Below, one piece after another: positions 6,293 through 14,285 of a stretch of 14,319 nt of DNA. Source of the stretch: Desulfobacterales bacterium (GTDB lineage Bacteria > Desulfobacterota > DSM-4660 > Desulfatiglandales > Desulfatiglandaceae); the NCBI GenBank assembly GCA_022013615.1, contig JAKLQB010000867.1:1-14319 (forward strand). The letters run 5' to 3'. Made by a program: the position numbers and the translations under genes. Within the stretch, counting starts at the first letter, position 1. Each line of letters starts with the position of its first letter. Under the pieces are notes generated by a model. It made no database searches and had not been told where the DNA came from. It saw only the letters and a program-made list of their open reading frames with translations.

Positions 6293-7747
6293 CTATTCGA
6301 TGTTAATCTTCGATCCGAGTATCCCCTCGATGGCTTCCTCCACATTTTCAGCCAAAGGTTCCGGCTTGTGTTCTCCTAAAATCGTTTTGACGCGTTCGTT
6401 CAGAACCTTCAACAGGTCTTTTCCTCCGCCTTCTGTCCACCTTTTGTGATTGGCGCGGTCGAACAGCTTTGGGTACCAGACGCTTCTGAAATGTCGCATA
6501 GTGTGTTTTTCCTGAAGATAATTTCCCCCTGGGCCGACTTTGTTGATCACATCCGTGGCAAGGCTCTCTGCATCCACGGTTACCCCCTTCAGGATATGTT
6601 TGAACATGTCGATCAGTTCATCTGAAAGGACAATCATTTCACAAGATGCGGTAAGGCCGGATTCGAGATATCCCACATCATGGACCATGCTGCTGCCTGC
6701 CATGCCGGCCTGGATCAGCGACAGGGAAGCTTCAGCTCCTGCCTGCTGGTCAAGAACCTTTGCGTCAGAACATCCACCGGTGTTAAAGTCCGGCAGACCG
6801 TAATATGTTGCCATCTCCTTGTCGGCCACATGAACCAAAAAAGCCTCGGGCCCACCATAAATATTGACCGAGGTTTTCATGTCCATGGGGGTACCTCCAC
6901 CGCCATACAGGATAGGGGTTCCCTTGCGCTTGAGCTGTGAAATGACGAGGCCGCTGAGGAATTCAGCGTTTTGGAGGGCAACGGTCCCGGCTATGGTTGC
7001 AGGCGATGTTGCGCCCATGATCGGGGCGCTAACATAAGCACACGGAATCCGCTTTTCTGCACAAAACAACAATTTTTGCATGGATTCAGGGGCATGTTGC
7101 AGCGGTGTGATGGGTTCTGCATAGTGGATCATAAAGGGCTTTAGTTCAAATTCTTTTTGCCCTCCACATATGACTGAAGCCATGCGATGAATATCCTTGA
7201 GCCCTTCCAGGCTCCAAGCTGTGAAAAGAATCGGCTTTGTTGTGTTGCTTAACATGAGAGCAAAATTGAGGCGGTCTGAAAGGTGCGGATCGCACTCTTC
7301 CGCCGAAACCCCGCCCATTGAAGCAACAAAATCGATATTGGGCAGTGCGTCACACAATCGTGCCACACGGGATACGTCCAGGCCTTTTGTAGGCCGCCTC
7401 TCACCGGTTTCTATATCCATGACAAACGGGGTGTCGGTACCAGGGCCGAAGTAGGTGTTAAAGCCTTCGAAATTCATTGCGGGACTGCCATTTCGATCAT
7501 AGATGGCAATCCGTGAAGGAGCGGATCTAAGCGCTTCCTCTACAAGGTGAGCGGGTATTTTTACCATGTTTTCAGAAAGAACCCATGCACCTGCTTTTTC
7601 CAGTAGGTCAAGCGCCTCCTGCAGCATGACCCGCACCCCGGTCCTTTCCAGGATATCAAGGGAAGCAAGGTGGATCTGTTTTATCTGATCCTGGCTAAGA
7701 AGCTGAAACCTTGGTCGAATCTGAGCATTGAAATAACTTGCTAACAT
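6293..7747 (-). CDS. MttB-family methyltransferase, non-pyrrolysine, paralogue 2
   Basis: A 484-residue MttB-superfamily protein, close to the normal 480-500. Landmarks: IHLASLDILERTGVRV (25-40), the helix that opens most family members; ILYGGGGTPMDMKTSVNIYG (279-298); and DFNTGGCSDAKVLDQQAG (320-337), the region where pyrrolysine enzymes carry their amber codon; sense codons are used throughout here. The C-terminal part has GPGGNYLQEKHTMRHFRSVW. It is a sibling of paralogue 3: in a 59-residue core I count about 39 identities, suggesting a duplication with later change of specificity. Role: transfer of a methyl group from an unknown N-methylated substrate to the corrinoid protein encoded next, 88 bases downstream. 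It has AAGGAG 7 bases before ATG and ends in TAG. Confidence 0.93.
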   Translation of the reverse strand: MLASYFNAQIRPRFQLLSQDQIKQIHLASLDILERTGVRVMLQEALDLLEKAGAWVLSENMVKIPAHLVEEALRSAPSRIAIYDRNGSPAMNFEGFNTYFGPGTDTPFVMDIETGERRPTKGLDVSRVARLCDALPNIDFVASMGGVSAEECDPHLSDRLNFALMLSNTTKPILFTAWSLEGLKDIHRMASVICGGQKEFELKPFMIHYAEPITPLQHAPESMQKLLFCAEKRIPCAYVSAPIMGATSPATIAGTVALQNAEFLSGLVISQLKRKGTPILYGGGGTPMDMKTSVNIYGGPEAFLVHVADKEMATYYGLPDFNTGGCSDAKVLDQQAGAEASLSLIQAGMAGSSMVHDVGYLESGLTASCEMIVLSDELIDMFKHILKGVTVDAESLATDVINKVGPGGNYLQEKHTMRHFRSVWYPKLFDRANHKRWTEGGGKDLLKVLNERVKTILGEHKPEPLAENVEEAIEGILGSKINIE

Positions 7748-7770
7748 AGTGCGACTCCTTTTTTGTTTTT

Positions 7771-7799
7771 CAGATCTTTTTGCAATTGATGAGATCTGC
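7771..7799. repeat. Inverted repeat CAGATCT/AGATCTG between the UroD-like gene and MttB paralogue 2
   Basis: A perfect 7-base dyad, 7771-7777 and 7793-7799, with a 15-base loop, fills most of the 65-base gap between the two genes. On the minus-strand transcript it would form a hairpin about 25 bases before the paralogue 2 start, followed by A-rich rather than U-rich sequence, so it is not an intrinsic terminator. It could affect mRNA processing or stability; weak. Confidence 0.3.
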
Positions 7800-7812
7800 T
7801 GCCGTTATCTGT

Positions 7813-8859
7813 TTAAGACCATTGAAAATTCAATACTTCTCGGTTCATGGCCTCGAAGTTCTCTCTGGGTATATTGGGAGAGGTGGTTCCGGATGTGGAG
7901 AAGATGTAGCCGGACATACCCCTGGCCTTTTCCAGATGAGCAAGGGTTTCCGCTGCTACCTCTTCCGGTTTTCCGATCAGCAGGGGGCCGTTGGGATTGA
8001 GGTTGTCAAAAATGCAGATTTTTTCCCCCACCTTCTCTTTCAGCTCACGGATATCCAGAACTTTTTCCTGGGTGAGGTTCCCAGGCATGATGCCGTGAAT
8101 ATCCATCTCCAGGAGCATATCCACGATGCCGGTCTTGACAATGGCGCCGCACATATGGGGCAAAACCCTTGCTCCTAGCCGGGAAAGCTCGTTGACCACC
8201 CTGCTCGTGGGTTCATGGACGAACTCCCGGTAATGATTGGGGGAGATCAGCAGCGGGCACTCCATGTCGGCCCCGTAAAAAATATAGTCCACACCCGATT
8301 TGATCAGGGCACGTCCAATCTCGATGTCCAGAGGCACCAATGCATCCTGAAGGGCACGAACCAGTTTCGGGTTATCGTACATGTCAGCCATGATTTCGTT
8401 GGTGCCCCTCAGCCGGGTGGCGATGGTAAAAGGGGATATGTATTCGCAGGCAATGGGGACCTTTCCCTTCAGTTCTTTCTTCAGGCTGGATATGCCCTTT
8501 AAAAACCGTTCCATACGGTTGGTGTACACATCGGCTTTGGCGATGCGGTCTACGTCCTCCATTGATTTGACTGTGGTCTTCTCGATCACCGGGAAAACAT
8601 CTTCAGGGAAGCTGACCTTGCAGTCCAACGCCTCGGGGATGATCCCGCCGATTAGCCCCATCCCCACTATGACCCAGTCGAACTTAAATTCGTCTAAAGC
8701 AGTCATGTGGGCGTCTACCATGGCCTTCTCTTCATGCAGGGCGGCCCTGAAAGTGGAGCCGAAATAGGTGCAAATCGGGGCTTCATAGAACGGGGCATTG
8801 GGGATCCGGTCCACCGGTCTCAGGTTGATGGCTTTATCCATTCTTTCAGTTGAATTCAT
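7813..8859 (-). CDS. Uroporphyrinogen decarboxylase-fold corrinoid methyltransferase (MtaA/MtbA-like)
   Basis: A protein of the UroD superfamily in the MtaA/MtbA branch, whose members transfer methyl groups from methyl-corrinoid proteins to a thiol (coenzyme M in methanogens). I place the start at 8859 (MNSTERMDKAINLRPVDRIP), giving 348 residues, because GGAG lies 8 bases upstream and the family begins there; the frame is open up to 8913. The zinc motif H-x-C is present in LPHMCGA (H235, C237; H237 and C239 in MtaA). The third zinc ligand, a cysteine near 316 in a PGCG-like loop before PxxP-EN, is not there: the matching stretch is FSTSGTTSPNIPRENFEAM. Metal site and acceptor may therefore differ. 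As a bacterium probably lacks coenzyme M, the acceptor is unknown. It lies between MttB paralogues 3 and 2, a common setting for such proteins. It ends in TAA. Confidence 0.85.
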   Translation of the reverse strand: MNSTERMDKAINLRPVDRIPNAPFYEAPICTYFGSTFRAALHEEKAMVDAHMTALDEFKFDWVIVGMGLIGGIIPEALDCKVSFPEDVFPVIEKTTVKSMEDVDRIAKADVYTNRMERFLKGISSLKKELKGKVPIACEYISPFTIATRLRGTNEIMADMYDNPKLVRALQDALVPLDIEIGRALIKSGVDYIFYGADMECPLLISPNHYREFVHEPTSRVVNELSRLGARVLPHMCGAIVKTGIVDMLLEMDIHGIMPGNLTQEKVLDIRELKEKVGEKICIFDNLNPNGPLLIGKPEEVAAETLAHLEKARGMSGYIFSTSGTTSPNIPRENFEAMNREVLNFQWS

Positions 8860-8960
8860 CTCTCTAACTCCCACCTTTAAAACGATCACTTGTACCAAAT
8901 AAAATCGATTCAAGCGACCAGGTTTAGTCTCACAAAAAGCTGAAAATAGCCGACTTACAA

Positions 8961-10460
8961 TCAGACCAGCCCGCCTGCTCGTTCTTCCAGCGGATGTCTC
9001 TCCTTGGCTCGTTCGAGAATTCCCTCCACAATGCGAACGATTTGCTCATCCAGCGGTTCCGGGCTGTGATTGGCTAAAATATCCTGGACCTTTTCAGTTA
9101 ATTTCGTTTTCAGGTCCTTTGCTCCGGCCTTGGCCCAATTGGCATGACTATTCCGGTCCATCAGCTTGGGGTACCAGACGGATCGGAAGTGATCGAATGT
9201 GTGCTTTTCGGCCATAAAGCTGCCGCCGGGTCCCTGCTTATGGATAAGGTCCAAGGCCAGATTTTCTTTATCGACCGGTATGCCTTTAAGAAAATTTTTG
9301 AGGTAGTCGATGATCTCGTCGGCCATGACGATGCCTTCCCAACAGGCGGTGTAGCCCGACTCCATGTAACCGACGTCATGGATCAGGTTGCTGCCCACCA
9401 GGGCGGACTGAACGAGGGACATGGTGTAGTCGATGGCCGCGTGCTGATCGAGTGTTTTGGCGTCGGTGCAGCCGCCCGTGTTAAAGTCGGGCAGATTGTA
9501 GAAATTGGCCAATTCCTTGAGGGCGATGTGGTCCAGGCAGAATTGCGGCCCTCCGTACAGGTTGACGCTGGTCCGCATGTCCAGAGGAGAGGCTCCGCCA
9601 CCATAGACTACCGGCGCCCCTTTATTTTTCAATTGGGCTATCACCAGGCCGCTGAGCATTTCGGCATTTGACAGCACAAGGCACGCGGCCAGGGTTACAG
9701 GCGCGGTGCCACCGGCCACCGGGCCCGAGACGTTCAGGAGCGGGATGGATTTTTCGGCGCAAAACAAGGCCAGTTCCAAAGGATCCCTGCCGTGGACCAA
9801 GGGGGTGGTCGGTTCGCAGTAAACCATAATGAACGGACTCTTGCGGAAGTTGTTCTCGCTTCCTCCGCGCACGGCCACGGCCATTTCGTAGCAATCGGAT
9901 AGACCTTCAACGCTCCAGTTGGAGAACATCAGCGGTTTAGTGGTGTTAAGGAGCATGGCGGCAAAATCGAACCGGTCGGTCACCACCGGGTTCAGGTCGT
10001 GAGAGCTAGGATCGACTCCTCCGCTCATGCCCATGGTCATGGCGTAATCAAGATTGGGCAGGTAATTGACGATCCGGGCCGCCTTGGCGATATCCTCCAT
10101 GGTGGTATCGCGGCGCTGGCCTGTCTCCACGTCGATCACATACTGGATGGTCGGCCCGGTGCCGAAATGAATATTCTGCCCTTCAAGCTGCATGGCCGGA
10201 CGGCCTGTGCGATCATAGACGGTTATACTGCTGGGGGCCGCATCCAGGCACTCTTCAACCAGACGGCTGGGAATTTTGACAAGGTCGCTGTTAATTACAT
10301 CGCAGCCTGCGTCTGCCATCAGCTCCACCGCTTCAGGGAGAAGAACCTTGACGCCGGTTTGGCTGAGCACCTCCAGACTGGCCTGATGGATCCGTTCGAT
10401 TTTTTCCATGGTCAACAGTCGGATCTGGGGTCTGTCCAGATCAATCGAAATGTTTTTCAT
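8961..10460 (-). CDS. MttB-family methyltransferase, non-pyrrolysine, paralogue 3
   Basis: A 499-residue MttB-superfamily protein. Two ATGs lie close together (10466 and 10460); GGTGAGG ends 8 bases before the second and only 2 before the first, so I choose 10460 (MKNISIDLDRPQIR). Landmarks parallel those of paralogue 2: IHQASLEVLSQTGVKV, VVYGGGASPLDMRTSVNLYG, DFNTGGCTDAKTLDQHAA and GPGGSFMAEKHTFDHFRSVW. No in-frame amber codon interrupts it, so it is not a pyrrolysine enzyme. It is the first methyltransferase gene of the operon, 39 bases after dapF. The C-terminal tail (about 15 residues, charged, after GILERAKERH) is longer than in the two paralogues. It ends in TGA. The substrate is not readable from sequence; paralogues 2 and 3 may handle related substrates or successive methyl groups. 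Confidence 0.93.
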   Translation of the reverse strand: MKNISIDLDRPQIRLLTMEKIERIHQASLEVLSQTGVKVLLPEAVELMADAGCDVINSDLVKIPSRLVEECLDAAPSSITVYDRTGRPAMQLEGQNIHFGTGPTIQYVIDVETGQRRDTTMEDIAKAARIVNYLPNLDYAMTMGMSGGVDPSSHDLNPVVTDRFDFAAMLLNTTKPLMFSNWSVEGLSDCYEMAVAVRGGSENNFRKSPFIMVYCEPTTPLVHGRDPLELALFCAEKSIPLLNVSGPVAGGTAPVTLAACLVLSNAEMLSGLVIAQLKNKGAPVVYGGGASPLDMRTSVNLYGGPQFCLDHIALKELANFYNLPDFNTGGCTDAKTLDQHAAIDYTMSLVQSALVGSNLIHDVGYMESGYTACWEGIVMADEIIDYLKNFLKGIPVDKENLALDLIHKQGPGGSFMAEKHTFDHFRSVWYPKLMDRNSHANWAKAGAKDLKTKLTEKVQDILANHSPEPLDEQIVRIVEGILERAKERHPLEERAGGLV

Positions 10461-10499
10461 ACACATGTCCTCACCAGTTCTTTTTATTGAAACACCGAA

Positions 10500-11372
10500 T
10501 CATCCGGTCACCGGAAGATACCCTGCATAACAGGCCTCTACCGGACCGGTCATTACCACCGTGCCGTCCTCTTTCAGCTCTATCTCTACCGACCCGGCCG
10601 GCATGACGACGGTCATACATTTTTCGGTAGTCAGGCCGCGCCTGTGGGCCGCAGCCACGGCCACGCAGGCCCCGGTGCCGCAGGCTGTCGTTAGGGTCCC
10701 CGGCCGCTCCCACACAGAAAGCCGTAAGGTTTTGGGATCCAGGAGCTGGGCCGCACCGATGTTGGCCCCTTCCGGAAAGAGGGGATCCTTTTGCAATTGT
10801 GGGCCGTACCTGGTCAGATCGACGGCTGACAGGTCGTCCACGAAGAAGACCGCGTGGGGGTTGCCGATATTCATGCCCACCGGGTCTTGAAGCGGCCCGG
10901 CCCCGATCCCCAGGTGAAGCGTGTCCATCTCTCGGGAGAGGGGAATCTCCTGCCATCCGGTTCGTAGTCTGCCCATCTCCACGGCCACCTGCTTTTCCCC
11001 GGCACGACGACAGGAGAGCACGCCGCCGAGGGTTTCGATCCGGATTTCATCACGTCCGCACTCTTCCATAAGGAGCCAGCCCACGCAGCGGCTGGCATTT
11101 CCGCAGGCTTCCGCTTCACTTCCATCCGGGTTGATGATCCGCACAAAGGCATAAACTTTGCCGGACCTGGGTGGTTCAATCACCAGCAGTTCATCGCCGC
11201 CAACCCCCTCGCGTCGGTCGCAGATGCGTACGATCTCCGCCACAGAAGGCGTATAGGGCTTCTCGCGCCCATCCACAATGACAAAATCGTTGCGCAGACC
11301 ATGCATCTTGACAAACGGCCGGCCCACCTGTATCAATCCGGTTTTTGTATCGGAAAACCATGGATGCTGCAT
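10500..11372 (-). CDS. dapF: Diaminopimelate epimerase family protein (DapF-like, cofactor-free two-cysteine racemase)
   Basis: A 290-residue DapF-fold protein (family about 275). The two catalytic cysteines are present: C90 in EACGNASRC and C231 in TTACGTGACV. Substrate-site elements are also seen: NPDGSEAE before C90, NPHAVFF (171-177) and WERPGTLT (221-228). The usual GLGNDF of the first lobe reads HGLRNDF, and the usual ERG-xGET/GLT reads ERPGTLT. The canonical job is LL- to meso-diaminopimelate for lysine and cell wall. Its position, 35 bases after an ABC ATPase gene and 39 before an MttB gene in a catabolic operon, suggests it might instead epimerise the imported substrate. AAGGA precedes the ATG by 9 bases. 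The DNA is GC-rich like paralogue 3. The fold is certain; the substrate is open. Confidence 0.85.
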   Translation of the reverse strand: MQHPWFSDTKTGLIQVGRPFVKMHGLRNDFVIVDGREKPYTPSVAEIVRICDRREGVGGDELLVIEPPRSGKVYAFVRIINPDGSEAEACGNASRCVGWLLMEECGRDEIRIETLGGVLSCRRAGEKQVAVEMGRLRTGWQEIPLSREMDTLHLGIGAGPLQDPVGMNIGNPHAVFFVDDLSAVDLTRYGPQLQKDPLFPEGANIGAAQLLDPKTLRLSVWERPGTLTTACGTGACVAVAAAHRRGLTTEKCMTVVMPAGSVEIELKEDGTVVMTGPVEACYAGYLPVTG

Positions 11373-11407
11373 AAATTTATATCCTTCCGTGAATTACCGA
11401 AAACGGT

Positions 11408-12400
11408 TTAATGGCCGTCATGCAGATGGCAGGCGCAAAAATGCTCTCCTCCCAGATCGATTAAAGGAGGCTCCTCTTGCTCACATCTATTAAACACCTG
11501 AGCACACCGCGTGCGAAAGTAACAGCCGGAAGGAGGATTAAGAGGACTGGGCATTTCACCTTCCAGGATGATTCTTTGTTTCCGCTGTCCCGTGGACACC
11601 TGGGGGACCGCGGAAATAAGGGCCTTGGTATAGGGATGCGCCATTTTATCGAAGACCTCTTTCGTTCGACCTATTTCCACGATTTTACCCAGATACATAA
11701 CCGCCATGTCGTCAGAAATATATCGAACCTGGTTCAGATTGTGTGATATCCAGAGATAGGTGAGGCCCATTTGCTCTTGCAGGTCCTGCATCAGGTTCAG
11801 GATGGTAGCGGCAGTGGATATGTCAAGGCCGGAAGTTGGCTCATCGGCAACGATAAAATCAGGATTCAGGGCTATAGCCCTGGCCACACCAATACGCCGT
11901 GCCTGTCCTCCGCTAAGTTCGTGAGGGAACTTAACGGACGTCTCGGGATCAAGATTGACTGCTCTAAGGAGATCAGCTACTTGCTGGGTAATACCCTGAT
12001 GACGATGGTGGTTAGGCTGGCGCATCTTAAGTGGTTCGGCAATGATTTGGCCCACGGTCATACGTGGATTCATGCAGCCAAACTGATCCTGAAAGATCAA
12101 TTGGGCCTTTTGATAAAATTCCACTAAATTATCTTGCTCCATTTTCAGAACATCACGACCCTTGAAAATAATCTCCCCTTCCAGTGGCTCCACCAGACGG
12201 AAGATGGTTTGCCCGAGTGTGGATTTGCCGCAGCCGCTTTCTCCCACAAGGCCAAAGGTTCGTCCTTTTTTGATGGAAAGATTGACACCATCCACGGCAT
12301 GGACGACCCGTAGCCCTCGTCCAAAAAATTTGGACAAAACGCCTTTGCCCTGGAAAAAATAGGTCTTCAAATTTTTGATTTGAATTAGGTCCACTGCCAT
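11408..12400 (-). CDS. Oligopeptide/dipeptide-type ABC transporter ATPase, OppF/DppF-like
   Basis: A 330-residue ABC ATPase of the peptide/nickel group. I choose the ATG at 12400 (MAVDLIQIKNLKTYF) because GGAAGG lies just upstream and the family starts there; an ATG at 12442 would deepen the overlap with the preceding gene. With that numbering: Walker A GESGCGKST 53-61, Q-loop Q104, signature LSGGQARRIGVARAI from 162, Walker B VADEP with E187, and H-loop H220. The C-terminal oligopeptide-transporter domain carries a cysteine set (GCYFRTRCAQVFNRC, then FCACHL) of the type reported to bind an iron-sulfur cluster in some Dpp ATPases; that is from recall. Works with the OppD-like ATPase and the permease. 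It overlaps the preceding gene by 16 bases, and dapF starts 35 bases after it. Confidence 0.92.
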   Translation of the reverse strand: MAVDLIQIKNLKTYFFQGKGVLSKFFGRGLRVVHAVDGVNLSIKKGRTFGLVGESGCGKSTLGQTIFRLVEPLEGEIIFKGRDVLKMEQDNLVEFYQKAQLIFQDQFGCMNPRMTVGQIIAEPLKMRQPNHHRHQGITQQVADLLRAVNLDPETSVKFPHELSGGQARRIGVARAIALNPDFIVADEPTSGLDISTAATILNLMQDLQEQMGLTYLWISHNLNQVRYISDDMAVMYLGKIVEIGRTKEVFDKMAHPYTKALISAVPQVSTGQRKQRIILEGEMPSPLNPPSGCYFRTRCAQVFNRCEQEEPPLIDLGGEHFCACHLHDGH

Positions 12401-13404
12401 TTTTGCCTTCCCCTTTTTTGATCCAATAAGCAAGAGGACCAATGACCTTTTGAGACTTCAATAAGAGGCGGCACCTGCTGACTGCACATCGGCTCTGCAA
12501 AACGACAACGAGGATGAAAAGAACATCCGCCGGGCAACTGGTCCAATGGGGGCACGAAACCGGGGATGGAGAGAAGCCGTTTACCCCTGCTCTGCCGGCC
12601 AGGCAGCGATTCCAGCAAAGCGACGGAATAGGGATGCCGGGGAGACCCTAGAATGGCCTCAGTAGGGCCCATTTCGAATGTTCGGCCTGCGTACATGATC
12701 ATGATGCGGTCAGCGATTTCCGACAGTACTCCAAGATCATGACTGATGTACAAAATCGCAGTTCCGTACTCAGCGGCAAGATTGGTGATCAACCTATTGA
12801 TCTGGGCTTCTATGGTGACGTCAAGGGCTGTTGTCGCCTCGTCGGCAAGGAGCAGAGAGGTGCCGGACGACAACGCCATCCCAATCATCACCCGTTGTTT
12901 CATGCCGCCGGAGAATTCAAAGGGATAGTTGGAAATGCGCTCAGATGGATCAGCAATCCCTGTAGATCTCAAACGTTCGATCGCCTGTTGTCTGTAATTG
13001 TGCCGCCGTTTCCTCCTCCTGGACTTTTGATACTTATCCTGAACACGAAGAATGTCGATCATCTGAGTTTCTATTCTAAATACCGGGTTGAGAGCGTTTT
13101 GTGGATTTTGAAAGATCATGGTGACCTTCTGCCCCCGGATCTCCCGGTCCATCTGCTCTTCGGAGAGCTTCAGGAGATCACGTCCATCAAAGAGGATCTC
13201 ACCGCGTCTGATCTCAGCGACTCTGGGCAACAACCTGATAATGGCCAGTCCCAGGGTAGATTTTCCGCAGCCGCTTTCCCCGGCAATCCCTAGCACCTCT
13301 CCTTTTTCCAGACTGAAACTGATCCGATCCAGGGCCGGCATCTTGCGAGTGCCTAAGCGGTAATCCAGGGTCAACTTGCTTACTTCAAGCAAAGGTCCAG
13401 ACAT
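12385..13404 (-). CDS. Oligopeptide/dipeptide-type ABC transporter ATPase, OppD/DppD-like
   Basis: A 339-residue ATPase, usual for OppD/DppD. Walker A GESGCGKST at 42-50, Q-loop Q99 in IFQNPQNALNP, signature FSGGMKQRVMIGMAL from 164, Walker B LLLADEA with E189, H-loop H222 in ISHDLG. The C-terminal region PGGCSFHPRCRFAEPMC with a later cysteine (SSCLL) is the oligopep-TP domain. A basic insertion KSRRRKRRHNYR (about 127-138) after the Q-loop helix is more strongly charged than usual. Its ATG shares one base with the TAA of the permease gene (TAATG), pointing to translational coupling. Energises uptake with the partner ATPase and the permease; substrate not identifiable. Confidence 0.93.
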   Translation of the reverse strand: MSGPLLEVSKLTLDYRLGTRKMPALDRISFSLEKGEVLGIAGESGCGKSTLGLAIIRLLPRVAEIRRGEILFDGRDLLKLSEEQMDREIRGQKVTMIFQNPQNALNPVFRIETQMIDILRVQDKYQKSRRRKRRHNYRQQAIERLRSTGIADPSERISNYPFEFSGGMKQRVMIGMALSSGTSLLLADEATTALDVTIEAQINRLITNLAAEYGTAILYISHDLGVLSEIADRIMIMYAGRTFEMGPTEAILGSPRHPYSVALLESLPGRQSRGKRLLSIPGFVPPLDQLPGGCSFHPRCRFAEPMCSQQVPPLIEVSKGHWSSCLLDQKRGRQKWQWT

Positions 13405-14285
13405 TATCTTTCCCGTTCCTTAGGATCCAGAGCGACCCGCAACCCCTCGCTAAAAAGGGAGAAGGCAATCATCGCCATGGTAATGGCCACCGCAGGCCAA
13501 AGGATCATCAATGGCGAAGTCTGGATGTACTTATATCCGTTGCGAAGCATGATTCCCCACGAGGCTGTGGGGGGCCTGACCCCTAATCCAAGAAATGAGA
13601 GACCGGATTCCCAGATGATCATAGTGGCCATGTCCATGCCCAGGCAAACGATCACCGGGGCCAGAATGTTCGGGGTAATATGCTTCAAGATAATTCTAAA
13701 TCGCTTCTGCCCCATGGCCTCAGCGGCCTTAACATAATCGGCCTCTTTTACGGAAAGCGTCTGTGCCCGAGCCACTCGCCCATAGAAGGGAAAGGCGGTA
13801 AATGCCAGTGCCACAACCACATTAAAGAGCGATGGTCCCAAAACGGCGACAATGGCCAGGGCCAAAATGATCTGTGGAAAGGAACGAACGATATCAAACA
13901 GCCAGATAATGAAGTAATCAAGCTTTTTCCCCTCGTTATATCCGGATATCACCCCAAGAAATACACCGACAATGGACGAGAGGGTCACTGCACCAAAGGA
14001 AACTATTATGGCGATGCGACAGCCGTAAATGATTCGGGACAGGATGTCGCGTCCCAGGTAATCGGTCCCCAAAAAATGCTTTAGGTTGGGACCTGCGAAT
14101 CGGTGGACGATGTCCTGGGCGTCGGGGTCACTTGGGGATATCCATTGGGCCCCGATGGCGCACAAAAGCATGAGCCCGACAAAAATACCCCCCCACAAGC
14201 CGCCTTTGACCTTAACAACGGCGCGCAAGGTCACGCGCAGCGTGTCAGACCACTTGCGTTTAAGAGTCAACTGAACAGGTGCCAT
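13404..14285 (-). CDS. Oligopeptide/dipeptide-type ABC transporter permease, OppC/DppC-like
   Basis: An inner-membrane permease. The open frame begins with an ATG at 14315, four bases from the window edge; a second ATG at 14285 (MAPVQLTLKRKW) has AGGA 7 bases upstream and I prefer it (293 residues; 303 from the other). Numbered from 14315: a first membrane segment at about 38-58, a periplasmic loop, the OppC hallmark FLGTDYLGRDILSRIIYG (81-98), further segments at about 100-124, 135-160, 163-179, 218-236 and 268-290, and the EAA loop EADYVKAAEAMGQKRFRII (191-209) that docks on the ATPases. It is the first operon gene seen; the partner permease and the binding protein would lie beyond the window. 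The edge prevents a final start choice. Confidence 0.9.
   Translation of the reverse strand: MAPVQLTLKRKWSDTLRVTLRAVVKVKGGLWGGIFVGLMLLCAIGAQWISPSDPDAQDIVHRFAGPNLKHFLGTDYLGRDILSRIIYGCRIAIIVSFGAVTLSSIVGVFLGVISGYNEGKKLDYFIIWLFDIVRSFPQIILALAIVAVLGPSLFNVVVALAFTAFPFYGRVARAQTLSVKEADYVKAAEAMGQKRFRIILKHITPNILAPVIVCLGMDMATMIIWESGLSFLGLGVRPPTASWGIMLRNGYKYIQTSPLMILWPAVAITMAMIAFSLFSEGLRVALDPKERER

Noticed and set aside
8860..8913. Upstream ATG at 8913 for the UroD-like gene.
   Set aside because: The extra 18 residues are not family-like, and the ATG at 8859 has GGAG at proper spacing.
6293..10460. Pyrrolysine-encoding MttB genes.
   Set aside because: All three MttB frames are full length without internal TAG.
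12401..12442. Upstream ATG at 12442 for the OppF-like ATPase.
   Set aside because: It adds 14 residues not typical of the family, deepens the overlap with the preceding gene, and lacks the good ribosome site found at 12400.
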